Assembly (NCBI GenBank): GCA_001784175.1
Contig: MFPR01000028.1
Coordinates: 69,606 to 133,605, forward strand
Origin: Candidatus Lindowbacteria bacterium RIFCSPLOWO2_12_FULL_62_27
GTDB taxonomy: Bacteria > Lindowbacteria > 2-12-FULL-62-27
Length of the DNA: 64,000 nt
Direction of reading: 5' to 3'
The position numbers and the translations under genes are program-made. The notes under the pieces are model-generated. The model saw nothing but the letters and a program-made list of their open reading frames with translations, made no database searches and was not told where the DNA came from. Below are positions 32,554 to 41,546 of the stretch, piece after piece. Positions within the stretch are counted from its first letter, which is position 1. Each line of letters starts with the position of its first letter.

Positions 32554-32627
32554 CGCGCCCAAGAGGAGTCGAACCTCTGACCTTTGCCTCCGCAGGGCAA
32601 CGCTCTATCCAGCTGAGCTATGGGCGC
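32554..32627 (-). tRNA. tRNA-Arg (anticodon GCG)
   Basis: A 74-base cloverleaf with acceptor GCGCCCA/TGGGCGC, D arm GCTC/GAGC, anticodon stem TTGCC/GGCAA with loop CTGCGGA, T arm AGAGG-TTCGACT-CCTCT, discriminator G, no encoded CCA. Anticodon GCG reads CGC/CGU arginine codons; most bacteria use ACG (inosine) for these. Confidence 0.95.
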
Positions 32628-32731
32628 ACGCGGGTTGATTCACGCGCGATCATCCTACAACATTTTCCCGAATGCATCAATCCGGCCGTCTGGATTTTGC
32701 GGGGGGACTGGGTTATACTGCAACCGATAAC

Positions 32732-33553
32732 ATGAACAGCCAGGAGAAACTTCAGGTCGAATTGTCCGAGTGCCTTAAAAACGGAAAGGCGGTCGCGGTG
32801 GCCACGGTGATTGCCGCGGACCTGTCGACGCCGCAGGGGCCGGGCGCCAAGATGCTGGTCTATCCCGACGCCGCGATCTCCGGCACGGTGGGCGGCGGGC
32901 CGGTGGAGGCTTTCGTGAAGAAGGAAGCGCTCGAGGCGCTGCGCGAGGAAAAGCCCCGCCTGACCGAATACCGGCTGGTCATGTCCGAAACCGGGATGTA
33001 CTGCGGCGGAAAAATGCAGTTCTTCATTGAGGTGTATCCCGCCAAACCGGCGCTCTACATTTTCGGCGCCGGCCACGTGGGCCGGGCGACCGCGCGGCTG
33101 GCCGAATTTCTGGGCCAGCCCGCCGTGATCGTGGACGACCGGCCGGACTATGCGGACCCGAAACTCTATCCAACCGCGACGGTCGTGTGCGAGGCGTACG
33201 ATTTCGTGTTTGACCGCCTGCCGGTCCGTGAGCGGGACTCTGTGGTGATCGTGACGCGCTGTCACGCGCACGACGAGGTGTGCCTCGAGAAGGCGATGAA
33301 GACGCCGGCCGGTTACATCGGTGTGATCGGCAGCCGCACCAAGATCAAGACGCTGTTCGGCCATCTCAACAAGCGCGGGATCAAACCCCAGTCGGACCCG
33401 CGCGTGTTCGCGCCGATCGGGATGGATCTCGGAGACGAAACGGTCGAGCAGATTGCGCTGTCGATCCATGCCGAGATCGCGAAACTGAAAACCGGCCGCA
33501 CCGGCAGGCACATGCGCGAGCGGCTGGCGGAGCGAGAGGAAAAGGCCGGTTAA
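32732..33553 (+). CDS. xdhC: XdhC-family molybdenum hydroxylase accessory protein
   Basis: A 273-residue XdhC/CoxI protein that in this family binds molybdenum cofactor and aids its sulfuration and insertion. The N-terminal half shows STPQGPGAKMLVY, SGTVGGGPVEA and MYCGGKMQFFIE; the C-terminal Rossmann half shows LYIFGAGHVGRATARLAEFLG, IVDDRPDYA, VIVTRCHAHDE and YIGVIGSRTK. ATG 32732 is the start; the 20 codons before it overlap the intergenic region after tRNA-Arg. It leads an operon with the three enzyme subunits downstream. Confidence 0.93.
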   Translation: MNSQEKLQVELSECLKNGKAVAVATVIAADLSTPQGPGAKMLVYPDAAISGTVGGGPVEAFVKKEALEALREEKPRLTEYRLVMSETGMYCGGKMQFFIEVYPAKPALYIFGAGHVGRATARLAEFLGQPAVIVDDRPDYADPKLYPTATVVCEAYDFVFDRLPVRERDSVVIVTRCHAHDEVCLEKAMKTPAGYIGVIGSRTKIKTLFGHLNKRGIKPQSDPRVFAPIGMDLGDETVEQIALSIHAEIAKLKTGRTGRHMRERLAEREEKAG

Positions 33554-33568
33554 CCACCGTTTCATTTC

Positions 33569-35818
33569 ATGCCCGACGTTCTGACCACGCCTGCCTACCG
33601 GTGGGTGGGGCACAATCCGCCAAGAAAAGAATCTCTTGAGAAAGTCACCGGATCGGCCAAGTACCTCGACGACCTGAAATTCGAAGGATGCCTCCACGGC
33701 AAGACCGTCCGGTCGACCGTGCCGCACGGCCGGATCAAGAAAATCTCTTTCGAGCCCGGCGTGCCCTGGGATGAATTCACCGTCGTGACCGCCCGGGACA
33801 TTCCCGGAAAAAACGTCGTGAGCCTGATCGAACTCGACCAGCCTTTTCTCGCGGACGGCCTTGTCCGGCACATGGCCGAACCCGTCGTTCTTCTGGCGCA
33901 TCCCGATAAGGGGATGGCCGAAAAAGCGGTGAAGCGCGTCCACATCGAGTACGAGGAGTTGCCGGCGATCCTGACGATCGAGGAAAGTCTCGCCGGCGGA
34001 AATATCCAGTACGGGAAAGACAACATTTTCAAAAAGTATCACATCCAAAAGGGCGATCCCGAGAGCGTCTGGCCAAAGGCCGACGTCGTGATCGAGGGCG
34101 AGTACTGGACCGGACCTCAGGAACAGCTCTACATCGAGCCCCAGGGGGTCGTCGCAGTGGCGTCGCCTACCGGTGGCGTGACCGTGTGGGGATCGATGCA
34201 GTGCCCGTTTTATGTGCATAAAGGTCTCAAACCTCTTTTCAATTTGCCGGACGATCGCGTCCGCGTGATCTACACCGTGACCGGCGGGGGCTTTGGCGGC
34301 AAGGAGGAATATCCGACGCTGCCGGCGGGCCATGCGGCGCTGCTCTCGTGGAAGGCGGGCGGCCGGCCCGTCAAAATCGTCTATGACCGGATGGAAGACA
34401 TGTGGGCGACGACCAAGCGGCATCCGTGCAAAACGCGGGTGAAGGCGGCATTCACGAAGGACGGGAAACTTCTGGCCCTGAAAGTCGACGCGACGATGGA
34501 CGGCGGCGCCTACGTGACGCTCTCGACGGTGGTCCTGTCCCGCGGCACGCTCCACGCATTCGGGCCGTACGCCTGCGATCATGTCGTGATCGATACCCGG
34601 GCGGTCTTCACGAATTCTCCGCCCTACGGCGCCTTCCGCGGGTTCGGCGCGCCGCAGACGATTTTCCCGCTCGAACTCCATCTTCATCGCGCCGCCTGCG
34701 AACTCGGGATCGAACCGCACGAGCTCCGTCGCCGTAATCTTCTGCATCAAGGCGACCGCATGGCCACCGGCCAGGTCATGCAGGAGGAGACGGGTCTCGA
34801 GGGTCTCATGTGGAAGGCGATGGACGAGTCGAAGTATCTTGAAAAAACGAAGGCGTATCGTGAGCACAACCGGAGCTCGACCCGGATCAAAAAAGGCGTT
34901 GCGTTGGCGCTCTTCTTTCACGGCGCCGGATTCACCGGCAGCGGCGAGGTCTTTCTCGATTCAAAGGCCGGCCTGGAACTGACGCGGGACGGCGCCGTCC
35001 GGATTCTCTCGGCCAACACCGAGATCGGCCAGGGGTCCTTCACCACGCACAGCCAGATCGTGGCGGAGGAGCTGCGAATCCCGTACGAGATGGTCGAGGT
35101 TGCCGTGCCCGACACCGCCGTCGTGCCGAACAGCGGCCCCACCGTCGCCTCGCGGACGTGCATGGTGGTCGGTGAGCTTCTCCGGCGCGCGGCGTCTGAC
35201 CTGAAGGAGGTCCTGGTCAAATCCGGCGCGCTGGCCGGGAACGGCCACACGCCGTCCGAGTTTCGAGCGGCCGCGGGAAAATATTTGCAGAGGTTCGGAG
35301 AACTGAAAGTCTATTCCAAATACAAGCCGCCTCCGGACGTGAGCTGGGACGACAAAACCTACACGGGCTCCGCCTACGCCGCCTATGCATGGGCATGCTA
35401 TGTAGCCGATCTCGAAATCGACATGGCGACCTATCAGGCGCAGATGAAGGATTTCGTCGCGGTCCAGGAGGTGGGTCGCGTGATCCATCCCGTGATCGCC
35501 GCAGGCCAGATCGAAGGCGGCGTGGCGCAGGCGATCGGCTGGGCGCTGTACGAAGACGTGGCGCTGAAGCAGGGCGTCATGCAGAACTGCCAGTTGACCA
35601 ACTACATTCTGCCGACCACGGCCGACACGCCGCCGATTCGCGTCTTCTTTTATGAGAACCCCTATCAGAACGGTCCGTTCGGCGCGAAAGGTCTCGGGGA
35701 ACTGCCGATGGACGGCCCGGCGCCGGCCATTGCGGCCGCGGTCGCATTTGCGCTGGGGGACCGCATCATTCCCCGAATTCCGATTTTGCCTGAAACCATT
35801 CTCGACGCGATTTCATGA
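33569..35818 (+). CDS. Xanthine dehydrogenase family protein, molybdopterin-binding large subunit
   Basis: A 749-residue catalytic subunit of a molybdenum hydroxylase. Seen in order: TGSAKYLDDL, VLAHPDK..A..AVKRV, GGGFGGKEE, the active-site-loop sequence YGAFRGFGAPQ, EIGQGSFTTHSQIVAEEL, and GAKGLGELP with the general-base glutamate. The AFRGFGAPQ loop argues for a xanthine-dehydrogenase-like enzyme and not CO dehydrogenase (AYRCSFR). The substrate (purine or aromatic aldehyde) is unproven. The next gene overlaps its end by 4 bases (ATGA). Confidence 0.94.
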   Translation: MPDVLTTPAYRWVGHNPPRKESLEKVTGSAKYLDDLKFEGCLHGKTVRSTVPHGRIKKISFEPGVPWDEFTVVTARDIPGKNVVSLIELDQPFLADGLVRHMAEPVVLLAHPDKGMAEKAVKRVHIEYEELPAILTIEESLAGGNIQYGKDNIFKKYHIQKGDPESVWPKADVVIEGEYWTGPQEQLYIEPQGVVAVASPTGGVTVWGSMQCPFYVHKGLKPLFNLPDDRVRVIYTVTGGGFGGKEEYPTLPAGHAALLSWKAGGRPVKIVYDRMEDMWATTKRHPCKTRVKAAFTKDGKLLALKVDATMDGGAYVTLSTVVLSRGTLHAFGPYACDHVVIDTRAVFTNSPPYGAFRGFGAPQTIFPLELHLHRAACELGIEPHELRRRNLLHQGDRMATGQVMQEETGLEGLMWKAMDESKYLEKTKAYREHNRSSTRIKKGVALALFFHGAGFTGSGEVFLDSKAGLELTRDGAVRILSANTEIGQGSFTTHSQIVAEELRIPYEMVEVAVPDTAVVPNSGPTVASRTCMVVGELLRRAASDLKEVLVKSGALAGNGHTPSEFRAAAGKYLQRFGELKVYSKYKPPPDVSWDDKTYTGSAYAAYAWACYVADLEIDMATYQAQMKDFVAVQEVGRVIHPVIAAGQIEGGVAQAIGWALYEDVALKQGVMQNCQLTNYILPTTADTPPIRVFFYENPYQNGPFGAKGLGELPMDGPAPAIAAAVAFALGDRIIPRIPILPETILDAIS

Positions 35819-36282
35819 GCGCCCCGGCCGAAGAAAAGTCGTCGTTTGTCATCAACGGAAAATCCTGGTCCGGCGCCGTGCATCCCCTCAAGCGTCTCCT
35901 CGACACGATCCGGGAAGACGTGGGGCTCACGGGAACGAAAGAGGGCTGCGGGGAAGGCGAATGCGGCGCCTGCACGGTCTTTCTCGATGGGCAGGTCGTC
36001 ATGAGCTGCATGGTGCCGACGTGCCAGGCGGAGGGAAAACAGATCACGACCATCGAGGGACTGGCTGAAAACGGGCGGCTCCATCCCATGCAGGAAAGTT
36101 TCGCGCAGGAGGGCGGCGCGCAATGCGGGATTTGCACGCCGGGCATGATCATGGCGGCCGTCGCCTACGCGCGCGATCCCGGCTCCGCGGAGGACATGCG
36201 CGAAGCCCTGGCCGGCAATCTCTGCCGGTGCACCGGCTACATCCGGATTTTTGAAGCGGTCAAGAAGGCGATGGCAAAATGA
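35815..36282 (+). CDS. Molybdenum hydroxylase 2Fe-2S subunit
   Basis: A 155-residue electron-transfer subunit carrying both clusters: the plant-ferredoxin type (GCGEGECGACTVFLDG and a following C in MSCMVPTC) and the helical type (CGICTPGM and NLCRCTGY). It passes electrons from the Mo centre to the FAD subunit. Its start overlaps the large-subunit stop and its stop overlaps the FAD-subunit start, both ATGA junctions. Confidence 0.96.
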   Translation: MSAPAEEKSSFVINGKSWSGAVHPLKRLLDTIREDVGLTGTKEGCGEGECGACTVFLDGQVVMSCMVPTCQAEGKQITTIEGLAENGRLHPMQESFAQEGGAQCGICTPGMIMAAVAYARDPGSAEDMREALAGNLCRCTGYIRIFEAVKKAMAK

Positions 36283-37196
36283 AATCGTCCATCGCCGATT
36301 TCGCCGTCATCAGCCCGCGGACGCTGGCTGAGGCATTGGCCTCCCTCCGGCAGACGCCGCCGCCGGTCCCGCTGGCCGGCGGGACCGATATCATGGTCCT
36401 GTTGAACGCGGGGCAGCTTGAGCCGGGTGTCTATTTGAATTTGTATTCGGTCCCGGAACTGCGGCGTCCCATTGAAGTGTCGGCCGGCGTCAGAGACGCC
36501 GGCACTTGGGGCGCCGGAGGCGCTGACCCGCCCGGCGAAGTCCGGTTGAGCGCGCTCACGACCTATGCGGACGTGCGGCGTCATGCGGAGGTCCGGCGCC
36601 TCCTGCCGATGCTGCCGCTGGCCGCGCGGGAGATCGGCGCGGTTCAGATCCAGTCACGGGCGACCTGGGCCGGCAACATCGCCAACGCGTCGCCGGCCGC
36701 GGACGGCGTTCCGCCGCTCATGGCCTACGACGCAACGGTCGAGCTTTCGTCCGCCGCCGGCGTGCGTCAGGTCGCGCTGAGCGAATTTTATTCCGGATAC
36801 AAGCAGACCGCGCGCCGGCCCGACGAGCTGATCACCGGCATCCGGATCCCGGTTCCGGCGCCGGGCAGCATCGATTATTTTCGCAAGGTTGGCACGAGAA
36901 AGTTTCAGGCGATCTCGAAGGTGCTTCTGGCCGGCCTCGTGGAGCTGGGCGGCTCGCGCGAGATCCGAAAAATCCGGCTCGTCTTTGCGAGCGTCATGCC
37001 GTTCACCTATCGGGCCCGCAAAACCGAATCTGTCCTGGAGGGGCGCAGGCTGGAGCCAGGCGCCGTGTCCCTGGCCGTGGAAACGCTGCGAACGGAACTC
37101 AAGCCCATCGACGACATCCGGTCGACGGCTCGATACCGCCTGAAGGTCGCATGCAATTTGTTGGAGGAATTTCTGGGAACCACGATGGGCTGTTAA
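36279..37196 (+). CDS. Molybdenum hydroxylase FAD-binding subunit
   Basis: A 305-residue medium subunit. VPLAGGTDIMVLLNAG is the FAD pyrophosphate loop; ALTTYADVRRH, IQSRATWAGNIANASPAADG and YFRKVGTRKFQAISKV follow as in the family. Around residues 67-88 there is an unusual Gly-rich insertion (EVSAGVRDAGTWGAGGADPPGE) encoded by DNA containing a perfect 9-bp-arm palindrome, so a mobile palindrome seems to have entered the gene in frame. Confidence 0.94.
   Translation: MKSSIADFAVISPRTLAEALASLRQTPPPVPLAGGTDIMVLLNAGQLEPGVYLNLYSVPELRRPIEVSAGVRDAGTWGAGGADPPGEVRLSALTTYADVRRHAEVRRLLPMLPLAAREIGAVQIQSRATWAGNIANASPAADGVPPLMAYDATVELSSAAGVRQVALSEFYSGYKQTARRPDELITGIRIPVPAPGSIDYFRKVGTRKFQAISKVLLAGLVELGGSREIRKIRLVFASVMPFTYRARKTESVLEGRRLEPGAVSLAVETLRTELKPIDDIRSTARYRLKVACNLLEEFLGTTMGC
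36483..36503. repeat. Palindrome inserted in frame in the FAD subunit gene
   Basis: GCCGGCGTC-aga-GACGCCGGC, a perfect inverted repeat located in a segment that has no counterpart in typical family members. Confidence 0.75.
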
Positions 37197-37258
37197 GAAG
37201 TGTTCTGGCATGAATGCCGACGGTTTGATACAATGGGGATGATGGGGGTGAAGGACGT

Positions 37259-37654
37259 ATGAGTAAACCTGTTCGCGAAGTCGAGGTGACAACCACGGAG
37301 GAATGCAAAGGCCGGGTGCGGGCGCTCGTCGATTCGGGGTCATATCATACCTTTATCCGGGAGGACAAAGTCCCCGCCGGCGCCCTGGTTGTGAAAATGA
37401 AGTCTCCCAAATTGTTCGGGCAGGCCGAATTGGACACGAAACTCGTCGCCATCGGCACGATCTATCTTCAAATCCACATTGAAAACCATGACATCGATGC
37501 GCATGCGTTCGTTTCGCCGAAATTGACGGTCGACATGATTATCGGGGCCGGCGACATGCAACGTTGGGACATTTCCGTTGTCAACGATAACGGACATACC
37601 TCCCTCCGTATCGGCCACGACCTCAACGACCCCGACGTCCAAACGGTGCTGTGA
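37259..37654 (+). CDS. Retropepsin-like aspartic protease-fold protein
   Basis: A 131-residue protein: VRALVDSGSYHTFIRED contains the D-S-G triad of the retropepsin clan, followed by VDMIIGAGDMQRWDISV, the position of the second conserved block (IIG). Single-domain bacterial proteins like this may dimerise; substrate unknown. It starts 60 bases after the FAD subunit gene on the same strand, with GGGGGTGAAGGA before ATG 37259. Confidence 0.75.
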   Translation: MSKPVREVEVTTTEECKGRVRALVDSGSYHTFIREDKVPAGALVVKMKSPKLFGQAELDTKLVAIGTIYLQIHIENHDIDAHAFVSPKLTVDMIIGAGDMQRWDISVVNDNGHTSLRIGHDLNDPDVQTVL

Positions 37655-37738
37655 TGAGTATGATGTCCCTTAGATCATAAATGACTTGGGGCTGACTCCG
37701 TTCCCGTCTCTGCCCCACCCCCCGCCCGAATTTTTCGC

Positions 37739-38455
37739 CTACGATCCTTCCAAGTCGATCAGGATGTCAACCCGCCGGTTGACTTCCTTGCCTTCCTCGA
37801 AATGGTCTTTCAGCTCATACGTCATGGGATCGAATTCCGCCCGGCCGGAAATCGTGACCCGCGAAGGATCGACCCGGTGCCGGTCCATCAGGTAGTGTCC
37901 GACGGAGGTGGCCCGGGCCGTGCTGAGTTCCCAGTTGGAGGGATAGAGTGGCGAGGAGGACGGCGCGTCGTCCGTGTTTCCCTGGATGGTGAATCTGTTC
38001 GAAATGAGGTTGAGAAACGATCCGACGCGGTCCAGGACTTCCTGGGCGCTCGGCAGAAGCTCGGCGGAGTTTGGGCCGAAGAGCAGGAGACCCGACACGC
38101 GGATCACGAGCATCTTCCGTTTGGTTTCGACGTTGATCCCTTTTGTTCCGACCGCCTCCAAGTGCGACGTCAATTTCAGGCTGACGTCCTGGGACGGCCG
38201 GCTGTACGGCAATAGTCCCTTCCCGCTTCCCATCGCCACGGAAATGTGTGTCTTGCTGCCGGCCGGAAAAACTCCGAAGACCCTCGAGAGCGCGACGCCC
38301 AGCGATTCGATCTTTTTCTTTTCCGGATTCGAGATGGCCGCGATGACGATGAAAAACACCAGGAGCAGCGTGATGAGATCCGCGTAGGTCAGAAGCCACC
38401 GCAGACCCCCGGCCGCGTCATGCCCGCCTCCGCCATGTCCCTTCTTTTTAGACAT
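37739..38455 (-). CDS. motB: Flagellar motor stator protein MotB
   Basis: A 238-residue protein with a short basic N-terminus, one transmembrane helix containing the proton/ion-binding aspartate (LLTYADLITLLLVFFIVIAAIS) and a C-terminal OmpA/peptidoglycan-binding domain (FTIQGNTDD, NWELSTARATSVGHYL, RVTISGRAEFDP, NRRVDILI). It anchors the stator to peptidoglycan. It lies 33 bases downstream of motA. Its gene is convergent with the retropepsin-like gene. Confidence 0.95.
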   Translation of the reverse strand: MSKKKGHGGGGHDAAGGLRWLLTYADLITLLLVFFIVIAAISNPEKKKIESLGVALSRVFGVFPAGSKTHISVAMGSGKGLLPYSRPSQDVSLKLTSHLEAVGTKGINVETKRKMLVIRVSGLLLFGPNSAELLPSAQEVLDRVGSFLNLISNRFTIQGNTDDAPSSSPLYPSNWELSTARATSVGHYLMDRHRVDPSRVTISGRAEFDPMTYELKDHFEEGKEVNRRVDILIDLEGS

Positions 38456-38488
38456 ACGCTACAAGTATATGGCTGCGGAAACCGGATT

Positions 38489-39283
38489 TCAACCTTCCTT
38501 CTCGACCTTCTTCTCCAGTTTCTTCGCCTCGTCCGGCGGCAGATACGCGAGGAGGCGGATCTTGACGATCGCGGGGTTTTCGCCGTGCTCGATGGCGAGG
38601 ATGCCGTCGATGGTCATCTTCCGGTACAGCATCTCCGCCTTGTGCTTGGATTTCAGCTTTCCGCCGACCGGCAGGAAGAATACGTTGGCCGAGAAGATTC
38701 CGAAAAACGTGGCCAGAAACGCCAGCGCAATTCCGGCGGCCAGCTTGCCCACGTCGCCGCCGGATTCTTCAATGCCCCCCAACACGTGGACGGTTCCCAT
38801 GACCGTGCCGATGATGCCCATGGTCGGCGCGTAGCCGCCGGCCGTGGTCCAGATCTCGCCCAGCCCGCTGTGCCGCTCGTCGATGATGTCAAGCTGGGTC
38901 TCCATGATGCTCTTGGTGACTTCCGGTGCGGTGCCGTCCACCACGAGCTGCAAGCCGTTTTTCAAAAACGCATCGGCCAACTGCTCGATGTCCTCCTCGA
39001 GCGATATCACGCCCTCGCGCCGCGCCTTCTCAGCCAGGCTCACGATGACTTCGATCAGTTCCGTCGGCTCAAACTTGATCTCGGTAAATGCGATCTTGAG
39101 CATCGTCCACGCTTTTTTGACTTCCTCGGTCTTGTGATTCAGCAGTGTGGCGCCGATGGTTCCGCCGAAAATGATGGCCCAGGCCGAAGGGGCGTACAGC
39201 ACGTGCATGATGTGCAGCCCCTCCATTTTCATCATGATGATCAGGCCGGCCATTGCAATGCCTAAGCCCAATACGCTTGACAT
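38489..39283 (-). CDS. motA: Flagellar motor stator protein MotA
   Basis: A 264-residue four-helix stator protein. Hydrophobic helices at about 3-20, 31-50, 150-172 and 186-206; the conserved GGYAPTMGIIGTVMGTVHVL and PVGGKLKSKHKAE segments are present, with charged residues in the cytoplasmic loop (EKARREGVISLEED). ATG 39283 (MSSVLGLGIAMAG) has GGAGGG upstream at a long distance and matches the family start. It is transcribed with motB and divergent from the M42 peptidase gene. Confidence 0.95.
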   Translation of the reverse strand: MSSVLGLGIAMAGLIIMMKMEGLHIMHVLYAPSAWAIIFGGTIGATLLNHKTEEVKKAWTMLKIAFTEIKFEPTELIEVIVSLAEKARREGVISLEEDIEQLADAFLKNGLQLVVDGTAPEVTKSIMETQLDIIDERHSGLGEIWTTAGGYAPTMGIIGTVMGTVHVLGGIEESGGDVGKLAAGIALAFLATFFGIFSANVFFLPVGGKLKSKHKAEMLYRKMTIDGILAIEHGENPAIVKIRLLAYLPPDEAKKLEKKVEKEG

Positions 39284-39466
39284 GTCCACAGACTCAGTCC
39301 CTCCAGAACCGTTTGTCTCTCTTTTCGGCAAATGGCACGAGCAACATAAACTTAGCGCTTCGGCCGACCCACGGTCGGGCCCGGTTCCCATTGCCTTCCG
39401 AACGGTTTCGGTTACAATAATTCAAGTATTTCTCTGATTTCAAGGTTGCCGAATCGAGGATGCCTG

Positions 39467-40552
39467 ATGAAAGCGAAAGACATGCTGGAACGCCTGTTGT
39501 CTCTGCCAACCGCTCCTTTCCACGAGACTGAGATCATCCAAGAAGTCGAAAAAAGTCTCGGCCGAATGAGAGTGAATTTGAGAACGGACCGGTACGGCAA
39601 CAGAATCGCGCGGTTGAAACAGGGAGGACCCTCCGGCCCGCCCCTTGCGCTCGTGGCCCACATGGATCATCCGGGCTTTGTCGTCCGGCAATCCCGGCCC
39701 GGGTCGGCGCTCGTTCAACTGCTGGGCGGCCTTGGTCACCGGCTCGCGGGCCGGCGTCTGAAATTTGTGTCGTCGCCCGAATGCGTCGGCGTGATCAGCC
39801 GGGTTGCCCGCAAGGATGCTTCCGGACGGCCGACGCACGTGTGGGTTCGGACCCCCCTTCAAAGGGGGTTCCGACTGCCGCACGGGACGTTTGGCGTGTG
39901 GGACGTGCCGGCCTTTCGCCGGCGCGGGTCGAAAATCCACGCGCGGTCGATCGACGATGTCTGCGGCGTGGCCGTCATGCTGGAAGTCCTGCGCCGGCTC
40001 GGCCGGTCCCGGCGGCCGGTCGATCTTTACTGTTGTTTCACGCGCGCGGAGGAGGTCGGATTCGTGGGTGCGGCCGGCCTTGCGCGCACGAACATTCTTC
40101 CGCGGCGTGCCAAACTCATCTCGATCGAAATGAGCCGGGAATTGCCGGGAAAGGCTGACCAGGGAAAAGGATTTGTCATCCGTGCGGGCGATCGCGCGAG
40201 CCTCTTCGATCCGGGGCTGGTGGGGTTCATGATCTGGATCGCGCGGCGCATGCAGGCGGCCCGAAAGACGTTTCAGTTCCAGACGGCCATCCTGGACGGC
40301 GGCACATGCGAGGCCACGCTGTTCAACGCCATGGGTGGCTGCGCCGCCGGCGTGGCCCTGCCCCTGCGCAACTATCACAATCAGGCGCCGGACGGACACA
40401 TCGCGCCGGAATGTATTGATATGCATGATCTGAACTGCCTGGTGGATTTTCTTGAGGAACTTGCGGGGCAAATGAGAAATTGGGGACAGGATCGCCGGGC
40501 GCTTCGATCTCGACTGGACCGGAATTTCAGGACTTGGAGGAAATACCTGTAA
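39467..40552 (+). CDS. M42 family metallopeptidase (glutamyl aminopeptidase/endoglucanase-like)
   Basis: A 361-residue di-zinc aminopeptidase-like protein: ALVAHMDHPGF (first metal histidine and aspartate), ARSIDDVCGVAVMLEVL (bridging aspartate), FTRAEEVGFVGA (catalytic and metal glutamates), SIEMS and a late GHIAPECIDMHDL. ATG 39467 follows GAGGA by six bases. A palindrome (39853-39868) is read in frame as RTPLQRGFR. The 3' end overlaps the convergent alcohol dehydrogenase gene by 26 bases. Confidence 0.9.
   Translation: MKAKDMLERLLSLPTAPFHETEIIQEVEKSLGRMRVNLRTDRYGNRIARLKQGGPSGPPLALVAHMDHPGFVVRQSRPGSALVQLLGGLGHRLAGRRLKFVSSPECVGVISRVARKDASGRPTHVWVRTPLQRGFRLPHGTFGVWDVPAFRRRGSKIHARSIDDVCGVAVMLEVLRRLGRSRRPVDLYCCFTRAEEVGFVGAAGLARTNILPRRAKLISIEMSRELPGKADQGKGFVIRAGDRASLFDPGLVGFMIWIARRMQAARKTFQFQTAILDGGTCEATLFNAMGGCAAGVALPLRNYHNQAPDGHIAPECIDMHDLNCLVDFLEELAGQMRNWGQDRRALRSRLDRNFRTWRKYL
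39853..39868. repeat. Palindrome inside the M42 peptidase gene
   Basis: CCCCCTT-ca-AAGGGGG, perfect, in frame, in the region encoding VRTPLQRGFRLPHG. Confidence 0.7.
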
Positions 40553-41546
40553 CCTCCAGCACCGCCGCGCCCTGTGTCTCCCGCCGGCGGATCCGGTCCA
40601 GCGCGGTGTTCGCCTCCGACAGATCGTACCGTTCCACGCTCACCCGGATGGGGATGCGGGCGGCCAGATCCAGAAATTCGGTCGCATCCCGGCGCGTGCA
40701 GTTGGTGACGCTGCGGATGCCGCGTTCGCCGTAGAGGAGGGCGTACTCGAAGGCCGGGATGTCCCTCATGTGGATGGCATTGACGGCAACCGTCCCGCCT
40801 TTTCGAATCTGCCGCAGCGCTTGAACGACGACCGCGCCGGCCGGCGCAAAGACGGCGGCGCAGTCCAGCGGCGCCGGAGACGGATCGCCGGTGTCGCCGG
40901 CCCACGCCGCGCCGAGCGTCCGCGCCATCCGGCGATGCGCGTCGTTTCGGGTAAACGCGTATACTTCGCATCCCCACGATCGGGCCATTTGCAGCGCAAG
41001 GTGCGCAGACGCGCCGAACCCGAACAACCCGAGCCGGTCTCCTTTTCGGACGCCGGCGATACGGAGCGTGCGATACCCGATGACGCCCGCGCAAAGAAGC
41101 GGCGCCGCTTCGAGATCGTCGAACGCGGCGGGAATCGGCGGCGCGAAGTCCGCGCGGGCGACGAGATATTCGGCGAAGCCGCCGTTCACGTGGTATCCCG
41201 TGAATCGCGCGCCCTCACAGAGATTCTCGTCGCCCTGCCGGCACCGGTCACATTCGCCGCAGGCGCTGTGAAGCCATGGAACCCCCACGCGTGCGCCAAC
41301 CAGATGCGCCTCAACTCCCTCGCCGGCGGATTCGACGACCCCGACCGCCTGATGCCCCAAAATCACGGGCTGCCGGCCGGCCGGAATCTCGCCGTCGACG
41401 ATATGCAGGTCCGTGTGGCAGACAGCGCAGGCATGAACTCGAATCAAAATCTCACCCGGTCCCGGCGTTGGGCGGGTCTGCTCATTCAACGTCAGCCGTC
41501 CGGCCTCATACACCATGGCCCGCATCCGCTTCGCGCTTTCGGTCAT
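40527..41546 (-). CDS. Zinc-binding alcohol dehydrogenase family protein
   Basis: A 339-residue medium-chain dehydrogenase. Catalytic zinc ligands are in CAVCHTDLH and GHQAVGVVE; structural zinc cysteines in CGECDRCRQGDENLCEG. The nucleotide-binding fold is DRLGLFGFGASAHLALQMA, a variant of GxGxxG. It fits the adh_fam_2-type subgroup, oxidising alcohols or reducing aldehydes with NAD(P). The start overlaps the stop of the upstream CBM9-like gene by 4 bases. Confidence 0.92.
   Translation of the reverse strand: MTESAKRMRAMVYEAGRLTLNEQTRPTPGPGEILIRVHACAVCHTDLHIVDGEIPAGRQPVILGHQAVGVVESAGEGVEAHLVGARVGVPWLHSACGECDRCRQGDENLCEGARFTGYHVNGGFAEYLVARADFAPPIPAAFDDLEAAPLLCAGVIGYRTLRIAGVRKGDRLGLFGFGASAHLALQMARSWGCEVYAFTRNDAHRRMARTLGAAWAGDTGDPSPAPLDCAAVFAPAGAVVVQALRQIRKGGTVAVNAIHMRDIPAFEYALLYGERGIRSVTNCTRRDATEFLDLAARIPIRVSVERYDLSEANTALDRIRRRETQGAAVLEVTGISSKS

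Noticed and set aside
32618..34921. A 767-codon minus-strand frame opposite the molybdenum hydroxylase genes
   Set aside because: The plus strand encodes XdhC and the large subunit with all signatures; the antisense product has no recognisable domain.
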